Positions 1-5,664 of a stretch of 7,386 bases of DNA are shown piece by piece; positions within the stretch are counted from its first letter, which is position 1; each line of letters starts with the position of its first letter. The position numbers and the translations under genes are program-made. A model generated the notes under the pieces. The model did not search any database, was not told the DNA's origin, and worked only from the letters and a program-made list of their open reading frames with translations. The stretch lies in assembly GCA_934699065.1 (NCBI GenBank), contig CAKUWD010000144.1:1-7386 (forward strand), in the 5' to 3' direction. The DNA comes from an uncultured Treponema sp. (GTDB lineage Bacteria; Spirochaetota; Spirochaetia; Treponematales; Treponemataceae).

Positions 1-15
1 AAGGAAGGTAGACAA

Positions 16-420
16 ATGCTGATTTCAACAAAAGGTAGATACGCACTAAGGGTTATGATTGACCTTGCAGAACATCAGGATTCTGAACGAACCCCATTAA
101 AAGAAATTGCAGAAAGACAGGAAATATCACAAAAATATATAGAAGCCATTATGACTCTTCTTTCAAAAAGAGGTCTGGTAGACGCTGTACATGGAAAAGG
201 CGGCGGTTATATGCTCAACAGAAAACCAGAAGATTATAAAATTGGCGAAATCTTAAGACTTACAGAAGGCTCACTTTCTCCGGTTGCATGTCTCGAAGCC
301 GGAGCTGCAGAATGCCCACGCAAAGATAACTGCAGAACACTGCCTTTATGGACTAAACTTGATGAACTTGTTGAGGGATATCTTGATAGCGTAAGTCTTG
401 CAGATTTAATGAAGTCTTAA
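16..420 (+). CDS. Rrf2-family transcriptional regulator, probable Fe-S cluster sensor
   Basis: The 134-residue protein has the usual Rrf2 length. It opens with the family signature MLISTKGRYALRVMIDLA, followed by a winged helix-turn-helix over about residues 1-70: a recognition-helix segment near ISQKYIEAIMTLL and a glycine-rich wing KGGGY near 61-65. Three cysteines, C92, C100 and C106, sit where IscR and NsrR carry cluster ligands, so the family predicts a DNA-binding repressor or activator that responds to iron-sulfur, redox or NO state. The spacing C-X7-C-X5-C differs from IscR (C-X5-C-X5-C), so which signal it senses is unknown. A good ribosome site, AAGGAAGG at 1-8, supports the ATG at 16. 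Its promoter lies outside the window. No isc or suf gene is visible beside it, and it may be the last gene of its transcript. Its stop overlaps that of the convergent gene. The family call is firm; the regulon is unknown. Confidence 0.9.
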   Translation: MLISTKGRYALRVMIDLAEHQDSERTPLKEIAERQEISQKYIEAIMTLLSKRGLVDAVHGKGGGYMLNRKPEDYKIGEILRLTEGSLSPVACLEAGAAECPRKDNCRTLPLWTKLDELVEGYLDSVSLADLMKS

Positions 421-1085
421 ATCTCTTCGATAGTATCTTTTGGAATTTCAATAGTAGCTACAGTTTCATTTTCTGTTGTATCAAATTTGAGGTTATTTGC
501 ATCAAGACCAAGTTTTTTGAGCATTACAAGAACGGTTATTATACCAAGTCCGGAACCTTCAGTCTGATCAATATCTGAAACTGCCTCAGCCATTGAATTA
601 TAAACCTTAGTTTTTTCAATTTTCTCCTGAATACGAGCATATTCAGAATCTGTAATTTTTGTATTATTTGAAACAGTTACAGAAATAACATCATTAGCAG
701 TAAGTAAAAGATGGACACGTAATTCTCCAGCTTTAAGTTTTTCCTGATAATGTAATGTATTTTCAACCAGAGTTTCTTTAAACGTCTTCATTCCGTTTTT
801 ATAATCATCTTCATTATTGATATCAAGATGATGTTCCTGGAAGAAGATACGTTTTGCATTAGCCTTACTTCCATTGTCCAAAAGTTCAAAGAGACAATAT
901 GTAAGGTAATTGTACAGATACATCTGATTACATTCTTCGAGAAATATAGCTAGAATCTTCTGAAATCTGATTTTCTGATCAGGTGTAAGAGAATAGCAAA
1001 AAAAATCTATAGGCTGTCGATCTTTTACAGCCTTCTTGATGTAGGAAATTTCGCTTTCGCTTAACTCTATCTCGTCTACTTTCAT
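417..1085 (-). CDS. Stand-alone GHKL/HATPase-fold ATP-binding protein (histidine-kinase-like or anti-sigma-kinase-like)
   Basis: The protein has 222 residues from the ATG at 1085. It shows an N-box-like segment FELLDNGSKAN at 66-76, a possible G1-like region VSNNTKITD at 138-146, and a clear G2 box, EGSGLGI, at 176-182, followed by a closing strand ATIEIP. These are ATP-binding features of the GHKL fold. I see no phosphoacceptor histidine helix, receiver domain, membrane segment or sensor, so it is not an ordinary sensor kinase. It could be a partner-phosphorylating ATPase (RsbW/SpoIIAB-like), a subunit of a split kinase, or a binding protein without catalysis. The frame also extends to a TTG at 1118, but that reading runs across the likely -10 box. 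No Shine-Dalgarno sequence precedes the ATG. The gene converges on the Rrf2 gene with shared stop bases and is divergent from trmJ. The fold call is fairly sure; the function is not known. Confidence 0.75.
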   Translation of the reverse strand: MKVDEIELSESEISYIKKAVKDRQPIDFFCYSLTPDQKIRFQKILAIFLEECNQMYLYNYLTYCLFELLDNGSKANAKRIFFQEHHLDINNEDDYKNGMKTFKETLVENTLHYQEKLKAGELRVHLLLTANDVISVTVSNNTKITDSEYARIQEKIEKTKVYNSMAEAVSDIDQTEGSGLGIITVLVMLKKLGLDANNLKFDTTENETVATIEIPKDTIEEI

Positions 1086-1097
1086 ATAATATACTAT

Positions 1098-1127
1098 ATT
1101 ATAAACCCGAATTTGCAATTTTTACAA
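1098..1127 (-). promoter_or_regulatory. Promoter of the HATPase-fold gene
   Basis: Read on the minus strand, TTGTAA (1127-1122) and a consensus TATAAT (1103-1098) are separated by 18 bp. The predicted transcription start near 1091 leaves a leader of only about six bases before the ATG at 1085. This argues against the TTG start at 1118, which would lie upstream of the transcript. Confidence 0.55.
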
Positions 1128-1168
1128 GAAAAAAACACGTAAGATAAATTCCTTATTTTCTGTAACAT

Positions 1169-1197
1169 TTGCCACAAAAGTTTTTTTCTTTTATACT
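1169..1197 (+). promoter_or_regulatory. Promoter of trmJ, predicted to give a leaderless mRNA
   Basis: TTGCCA (1169-1174) and TATACT (1192-1197) are spaced by exactly 17 bp, a good sigma-70-type promoter. The usual start distance puts +1 at or next to the A of the ATG at 1204. No Shine-Dalgarno sequence lies before that ATG; the bases in between are T-rich. Confidence 0.6.
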
Positions 1198-1203
1198 TTC
1201 TGT

Positions 1204-1974
1204 ATGAATCTTTCAAATATAGTAATAATTCTTGACCATCCGGATGAATCGCGAAATATTGGAGCGGCATGCCGTGCTATGGCAAATAATGATATAAGCG
1301 AGCTTCGCATTGTAGGAAATAAATCTGATTACGATATAGAACACATTCACGTTCTGGCAATTCATGCCGGTGAAATTTTTGATAAGGCAAAATTTTATAA
1401 TTCCATAAAAGAAGCAACCGCAGACTGTGCAATTTGTGCAGGAACTACCCGCAGACGTGGGAAAAAACGCGGTAAACTGCTGCTGCCCGAAGAATTTGCA
1501 GATATGGCAGATCAGGTTTCAACAGGCTCAACAAAGGAATCTGGCGGTAGAGTCGCTGTAATTTTTGGAAACGAACGCACAGGTCTTACCGATGAACAAC
1601 TAGATGAATGTAATCTTGGTGTAACAATTCCTTCATCTGATAACTTTGGTTCATTAAATCTTAGCCATGCCGTACAAATTATGAGTTACCATCTTTTCAG
1701 AAAAAATCTGGAAACACAACATAATACATACAGAGGTTATACCCCACTTACACTGGAACGCATTGACCAGACTGTTGCAGAAATTACCGATAATATGAAA
1801 AAGATTGGCTTTTTTAAAATGCCAGGCCGGGAAGATATGGAAAACTTCTGGCGAAATATCTTGAGCCGCGCAAGTCTTTCGGAAGGCGAAGCTCAATATC
1901 TTGAAAAAACTTTCAGTAAAATGGCTGGGCTCGCAGCAAAAAATTCTGCTAAGAATGATCCTCAAGAAACTTAA
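1204..1974 (+). CDS. trmJ: tRNA (cytidine/uridine-2'-O-)-methyltransferase, TrmJ type (SpoU/TrmH superfamily)
   Basis: This 256-residue SPOUT-fold enzyme is close in length to E. coli TrmJ (246), which uses SAM to methylate the ribose 2'-OH of nucleotide 32 in the tRNA anticodon loop. All three SpoU motifs are visible. Motif 1 is ESRNIGAACRAM at 15-26, with the family arginine R24. Motif 2 is IFGNERTGLTDEQL at 120-133. Motif 3 is IPSSDNFGSLNLSHAVQIM at 142-160, part of the trefoil knot that binds SAM. The C-terminal helical extension (about 180-245: TPLTLERID, KKIGFF, a helix ending near FSKM) matches TrmJ and separates it from shorter TrmL and from TrmH/RlmB. The ATG has no Shine-Dalgarno sequence and sits at the predicted transcription start. 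The last 26 bp overlap the convergent EAL gene. Family call strong; the target position is inferred from the TrmJ-like C-terminus. Confidence 0.85.
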   Translation: MNLSNIVIILDHPDESRNIGAACRAMANNDISELRIVGNKSDYDIEHIHVLAIHAGEIFDKAKFYNSIKEATADCAICAGTTRRRGKKRGKLLLPEEFADMADQVSTGSTKESGGRVAVIFGNERTGLTDEQLDECNLGVTIPSSDNFGSLNLSHAVQIMSYHLFRKNLETQHNTYRGYTPLTLERIDQTVAEITDNMKKIGFFKMPGREDMENFWRNILSRASLSEGEAQYLEKTFSKMAGLAAKNSAKNDPQET

Positions 1975-3895
1975 TAAAATCTTTTTCGCATAAAGGTTTG
2001 CTGAAATAAAAGCCCTGTGCATAAGTAATTCCAAGTGATTCAAGATATTCAAACTGCTCTTTTGTCTCAATTCCTTCAACGACAATTTTACGTCCAATTT
2101 TAAGCAGCATACTTATCATATTTTCCAGGAGAATCTTTGCATTTCTTGTGCCATCAGTTCCATCTTCTTTAAAACAAGGCCATAAAAGACTCTTGTCTAT
2201 TTTTATCATTTCAAAATCAGCCTTAGCAATGCGGGAAAGATTTGAATAACCTGTTCCAAAATCGTCCATAGAGAAAGAACAGCCAAACTTTCTAAGCTCA
2301 TCCATATTTTTCTTAAGCATATAACCCGAAGTAACAGCTATAGATTCAGTAATTTCTAGATTTACAGTATCTGGAGCAATATTATGCTTCATCAAAAGAG
2401 ATTTCATTAATTTTGGAAGATTTGCATCAACAGACTGAAGACCAGAAAGATTTACCTCAATATGATTTACACCTTTCCGTCTCAAATTATTTTCAGCCAT
2501 AAAATTGAAAACGTGATTGAAAATAAGATTACTAAGAGGCATAATCATGCCTTTTTTTTCTGCAAGCGGTATGAATTCTTCAGGTGAAATATATCCGATA
2601 GTCTGATCATCTTTAAGGCGAACAAGAGCTTCGGCATTTGTAAAACGTTTTTCTGAAAGACAATAAATTGGCTGGAAATACATTTCAATGCCATCCTCCT
2701 TTATTGCTTCAGACATAATATGAATAATTCTGCGGCGACGGATTCTCTTTTCGCGGGCTTTTTCATCAATTCTTTTTATAAATCCAACCGACTGACTGTA
2801 AGTTTCTGAATCTTCAGCAAAATCAAGAAGTTCCTGAACATTTCCGTCAAAAGGGAAATCTTCCGGGCAACACAAAACGTTAGCATGAGCATTAAGACGA
2901 ACAGACCTGTCTTTTAATTCCCAGTTTTGAGAGAATCTTTCAGAAAGAATATCAAGATATAAATCAAGTTTAGTAAGTTTTTTGTTGTCCAGCAGAAAAA
3001 CCAGAGTCATTCGATTCATGCGATAGCAGGGAGTCTTAAAGTTTCTTTCAACAAAAGATTTAATTTCAATTAAGACATCAGAAATTACATTATTGCTTGC
3101 ATAATTTTCAATAATTAAAGCTTCATCCAGCTCCATACATACAATAGCATATCGTTTTTTGCGACTCAGACATTCCTGCAAAACTGTTTTTAGCGCATAA
3201 TAATTGAAAGCACGGGTTTCGCTATCCAGATATTCAGATGGATTCTCAAGCGAAAGAAACATCAAAAGAATAATGGCAGAAATTCCAACACTTGAAATAA
3301 GAATTCTTGGTTCAATAATCTGTACACCACCAAAGCCAATCCACAAAGCCATAGTCATAAGTACACAGATTTTCTGTTTACGATGTGCCTTATTTTTTAT
3401 ATGGCGTAAAGTCTGAAAAACCGTCATTGCAGAATAGATAATAAGTACAGCATAAACACAGTTTGCCATTACACCATAAGAATAGATTCCATCATCTCCG
3501 ATATAGTAATCCATTGGTGCAAAAATAATCGAAGCAAGAACAACAATATATGATGAAATAATTACAGAAAGTTCCGGAACAGAATATCGCCTCTGATCAC
3601 GATTGAGCATATCCATATAAAGATAAATACTTGAAAGTGCTACATCGAGGAATAAAATAAAGCCCTGGTGGGTAAAGCGGACAAACCATAATGGAACGCT
3701 GTCATAATACACAAGGGCAAAAATAGTAGCAAAATCAAAAATCAGATAGCCAAAAGAACTCACCATAAGAACTGTAAAAATGCGGTTTGAAAGCAGCTTG
3801 ATTTTTGGACGCAGAAAGTAAATGACTTCCAGAATCAAAAGAATCGTAAGCGAGGCAATTTGAAATTTAATATGGTTGAACAAAAATGAATTCAT
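1949..3895 (-). CDS. Membrane-anchored c-di-GMP phosphodiesterase (multi-TM, degenerate GGDEF-like, EAL domain)
   Basis: The 648-residue protein starts with about seven hydrophobic helices (near 11-29, 38-62, 74-95, 109-126, 142-162, 177-195 and 197-216), suggesting a membrane sensor. Residues about 225-375 look like a degenerate GGDEF domain: where the GG(D/E)EF loop is expected the protein reads RMNRMTLVFLL (292-302), so cyclase activity is unlikely. A basic linker (380-389) leads to an EAL domain at about 395-645. Its expected catalytic and metal residues are present: QPI 408-410, E422-A-L, N482, E514 with ITE, DDFGTGYS 544-551, K565 in IKID, E607 in VVEGIE and Q627 in QGF. It should therefore hydrolyse c-di-GMP to pGpG. 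No Shine-Dalgarno sequence precedes the ATG; a weak TAAAAT (3911-3906) is the best -10 candidate. The 3' end overlaps trmJ. The signal sensed is unknown. Confidence 0.9.
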   Translation of the reverse strand: MNSFLFNHIKFQIASLTILLILEVIYFLRPKIKLLSNRIFTVLMVSSFGYLIFDFATIFALVYYDSVPLWFVRFTHQGFILFLDVALSSIYLYMDMLNRDQRRYSVPELSVIISSYIVVLASIIFAPMDYYIGDDGIYSYGVMANCVYAVLIIYSAMTVFQTLRHIKNKAHRKQKICVLMTMALWIGFGGVQIIEPRILISSVGISAIILLMFLSLENPSEYLDSETRAFNYYALKTVLQECLSRKKRYAIVCMELDEALIIENYASNNVISDVLIEIKSFVERNFKTPCYRMNRMTLVFLLDNKKLTKLDLYLDILSERFSQNWELKDRSVRLNAHANVLCCPEDFPFDGNVQELLDFAEDSETYSQSVGFIKRIDEKAREKRIRRRRIIHIMSEAIKEDGIEMYFQPIYCLSEKRFTNAEALVRLKDDQTIGYISPEEFIPLAEKKGMIMPLSNLIFNHVFNFMAENNLRRKGVNHIEVNLSGLQSVDANLPKLMKSLLMKHNIAPDTVNLEITESIAVTSGYMLKKNMDELRKFGCSFSMDDFGTGYSNLSRIAKADFEMIKIDKSLLWPCFKEDGTDGTRNAKILLENMISMLLKIGRKIVVEGIETKEQFEYLESLGITYAQGFYFSKPLCEKDFIKFLEDHS

Positions 3896-3905
3896 GTACT
3901 TAAGT

Positions 3906-3911
3906 ATTTTA
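3906..3911 (-). promoter_or_regulatory. Weak candidate -10 box of the EAL gene
   Basis: TAAAAT on the minus strand ends ten bases before the ATG at 3895, giving a predicted leader of about four bases. I see no convincing -35 box at 16-18 bp. A 10-bp palindrome TACTTAAGTA (3897-3906) lies between this box and the start. Confidence 0.25.
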
Positions 3912-3965
3912 CAACGAGATTTCCATAAACGCTAGAAAAAATCTATATAAAAGAAGATAACTTTT

Positions 3966-3974
3966 TGCTATAAT
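3966..3974 (+). promoter_or_regulatory. Extended -10 promoter of the HAD-kinase operon
   Basis: TGC followed by a perfect TATAAT (3969-3974) makes an extended -10 element; no good -35 is present at the expected distance. The predicted start at 3981-3982 coincides with the ATG at 3982, so the mRNA is probably leaderless. No Shine-Dalgarno sequence lies upstream of that ATG. Confidence 0.5.
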
Positions 3975-3981
3975 TCAAGAT

Positions 3982-4665
3982 ATGAAGTACACTCACCTGC
4001 TTTTTGATATGGACAATACGCTGTACCCTGCAAGCTCTGCAATGGACAAGGGTATCACCCGCCGAATGCTTGAATGCGTAGCAGAGTTTTTTCACTGTAC
4101 TATGGATGAAGCGATTGCTCTGCGATCAGAACGGATTGTACACTACTCTACTACACTTGAATGGCTTAGAAGTGAAGGTTTAACAGATATAGAAGGCTTT
4201 CTTGCTCACGTACATCCTTCGAATGAAGCAGAGGAATTACCTCCTCAACCAGGCTTAAGAGATTTTCTGATTTCTTTAAATATGCCTATGTCAATTCTCA
4301 CAAATGCACCACATGAACATGCAGATACAGTTCTTGGAAAACTTGGAATTGCAGATTTATTTGAAGCAGTAACTGATATCCGTGATGCAGGTTTTAACGG
4401 CAAACCGTACCCTGATTCTTATATGGCAGCTCTTAAGAAAGTTGGTGCAACCATAGAAAATACACTTTTCCTTGATGATATGCAGAAATACACTGATGGA
4501 TGGGTTGCTCTTGGCGGAACTGCCGTTTTAATTGGAAGCCCGAATGGAAAGCCTCTGGCCGAAGATGCAGAATCAATGAAAAAGGCAAGAGCTGCTAACA
4601 CAACCGGTAAAACAGGCAAAACAATACGAATGAAATCAATTTACGAAATTAAGGACATATTATGA
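3982..4665 (+). CDS. HAD-superfamily hydrolase, pyrimidine 5'-nucleotidase-like (subfamily IA)
   Basis: This 227-residue cytosolic phosphatase resembles the pyrimidine 5'-nucleotidase group (yeast Sdt1-like). HAD motif I is FDMDNTLYP (8-16), with nucleophile D9 and acid/base D11. The next segment, SAMDKGITRRML, forms the start of the helical cap. Motif II is SILTNA (104-109) with T107, motif III is GKPYPDSY (140-147) with K141, and motif IV is FLDDM (163-167) with D165 and D166. All four are intact, so the enzyme should be active. The likely substrates are nucleoside monophosphates, but HAD substrates cannot be read from sequence with certainty. The tail after about 198 is rich in Lys, Ala, Thr and Gly, perhaps a flexible extension. 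The ATG lies at the predicted transcription start. The stop TGA overlaps the next gene's ATG, so the two are probably translationally coupled. Confidence 0.8.
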   Translation: MKYTHLLFDMDNTLYPASSAMDKGITRRMLECVAEFFHCTMDEAIALRSERIVHYSTTLEWLRSEGLTDIEGFLAHVHPSNEAEELPPQPGLRDFLISLNMPMSILTNAPHEHADTVLGKLGIADLFEAVTDIRDAGFNGKPYPDSYMAALKKVGATIENTLFLDDMQKYTDGWVALGGTAVLIGSPNGKPLAEDAESMKKARAANTTGKTGKTIRMKSIYEIKDIL

Positions 4666-5573
4666 AAAAGATTCTTTGTGTTTGTATGAGTTCAACAATT
4701 CAGCGGACAATTACTTTTGAAAATCTTACTTTAACAAAAGTTAACCGTTCTAAACATTATAGAATCGATGCTTCAGGAAAAGCCGTGAATTCTGCACGAG
4801 TACTGGAACAGCTTGAAAAGGGTTGCTGTAGAGTTGTATGTCCGCTTGGTGAAAAGAATCTTTCGGCATTTACAGAACCGGCTGCACGAGATAACCTGAA
4901 TCTTCTCTATACGACTATTCCAGGACAGACAAGGGAATGCTGGACCCTTCTGGGCCAGGCAGCAGGAACTACAACAGAACTGGTTGTAAGCGAACCACTT
5001 TTAGAAAGTGAAGAAGAATTAAAGGCTGTAGCTGGGGCAGAAATAAAAATCTTAAAAATCATAAATGACCTTTTACCTGAAGTTGATGCTCTTCTGCTTG
5101 CAGGAAGCCGCCCAAAAATCTGGAGCCAAGATCTTTATGCAACTATCAGCGGCATGACCCACGACAATGGTAAAGTTTTTCTGGCAGATTACATTGGTGA
5201 AGATCTGAAAAAAACTCTCAACGCCTCAATTCCAGACATCATTAAAATAAATGAAGAAGAATTCCGCGCCAGCTTCCCTGAACTTGAAGACCAGCCGCTG
5301 CAGGATGCGATTGTAAAAAAAAGCCTCGAACTTGGTAACATCATCGTGGTAACCAGAGGCGCCGACTCTACCTACGCAGCGGCTCGCGGGCAATTTTCCG
5401 AGTGCCCAACCGAAAAAGTCGCCGCGCTCAACACAACAGCCTGCGGCGACAGCTTCAACGCAGGTTTTCTCTACGAATACCTGCAAACAAGCAACCTGTC
5501 TGCCGCCCTCAAAAAAGGCACCTGGTGCGCCGCACGTAATGCAGAAGTTGAAACTCCTGGCGCAATACGCTAG
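4662..5573 (+). CDS. PfkB-family carbohydrate kinase, 1-phosphofructokinase/tagatose-6-phosphate-kinase-like
   Basis: The 303-residue length and overall layout fit the FruK/LacC branch of the ribokinase superfamily, cytosolic ATP-dependent sugar or sugar-phosphate kinases. The first strand KKILCVCMSSTIQRTI stands where relatives have a substrate-binding NPxxD-type segment. GKAVNSARVL (39-48) corresponds to the GGKGxNxAR signature, with the second glycine replaced. KINEEEF (195-201) matches KPNxxE, VVTRGADSTYA (229-239) is an ATP-site strand, and NTTACGDSFNAGF (257-269) is the second PfkB signature with catalytic base D263. Here ACGD replaces the usual GAGD anion hole. These changes make the substrate uncertain, although the base is kept. 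The start follows AAGGA at 4651-4655 and overlaps the stop of the HAD gene. The 3' half is much richer in G+C than the 5' half. No clear terminator follows. Confidence 0.8.
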   Translation: MKKILCVCMSSTIQRTITFENLTLTKVNRSKHYRIDASGKAVNSARVLEQLEKGCCRVVCPLGEKNLSAFTEPAARDNLNLLYTTIPGQTRECWTLLGQAAGTTTELVVSEPLLESEEELKAVAGAEIKILKIINDLLPEVDALLLAGSRPKIWSQDLYATISGMTHDNGKVFLADYIGEDLKKTLNASIPDIIKINEEEFRASFPELEDQPLQDAIVKKSLELGNIIVVTRGADSTYAAARGQFSECPTEKVAALNTTACGDSFNAGFLYEYLQTSNLSAALKKGTWCAARNAEVETPGAIR

Positions 5574-5586
5574 GTAATACTGCCGA

Positions 5587-5616
5587 TTGAAAAAATATCA
5601 TAAAAAATAATATAAT
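5587..5616 (+). promoter_or_regulatory. Strong promoter of the GH43 gene
   Basis: TTGAAA (5587-5592) and a perfect TATAAT (5611-5616) are separated by 18 bp, with A/T-rich flanks. The predicted transcription start is near 5623, about 42 bases before the ATG. The gene can therefore be transcribed apart from the upstream kinase operon. Confidence 0.65.
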
Positions 5617-5632
5617 ATATGAACTTAAAATC

Positions 5633-5650
5633 TAGGCAACCGGTTGCCTA
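5633..5650 (+). promoter_or_regulatory. LacI/GalR-type operator, perfect 18-bp palindrome
   Basis: TAGGCAACCGGTTGCCTA is its own reverse complement across all 18 bases. The central AACCGGTT with a CpG at the dyad is typical of LacI/GalR-family operators. It covers about +10 to +28 relative to the predicted start of GH43 transcription, a position where a bound repressor would block RNA polymerase. No regulator gene is in the window, so the repressor must be encoded elsewhere. Confidence 0.75.
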
Positions 5651-5654
5651 AAAC

Positions 5655-5659
5655 AGGAG
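5655..5659 (+). promoter_or_regulatory. Ribosome binding site that fixes the GH43 start
   Basis: AGGAG lies five bases before the ATG at 5665. The frame is open further upstream to a TTG at 5644, but that codon lies inside the operator and has no ribosome site, so 5665 is the start. Confidence 0.75.
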
Positions 5660-5664
5660 TAATT

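Noticed and set aside
1086..1118. TTG start at 1118 for the HATPase-fold gene
   Set aside because: The added 11 residues have no ribosome site and run through the consensus -10 box; the ATG at 1085 fits the promoter better.
1140..1161. Inverted repeat in the trmJ/HATPase divergent spacer (AAGATAA...TTATTTT)
   Set aside because: It is imperfect and A/T-only, and is not clearly more than background in this composition.
1654..2097. 147-codon minus-strand open frame across the trmJ/EAL junction
   Set aside because: It is antisense to trmJ and out of frame with the EAL gene; both real genes have complete family motifs there.
3897..3906. 10-bp palindrome TACTTAAGTA upstream of the EAL gene as an operator
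   Set aside because: It is short, A/T-rich and could easily arise by chance; noted only in the promoter entry.
5574..5586. Terminator between the kinase and GH43 genes
   Set aside because: No stem of useful length and no U-tract follows the kinase stop, so read-through into GH43 remains possible.
5644..5664. TTG start at 5644 for the GH43 gene
   Set aside because: It lies inside the operator palindrome, while AGGAG sits at the right distance from the ATG at 5665.
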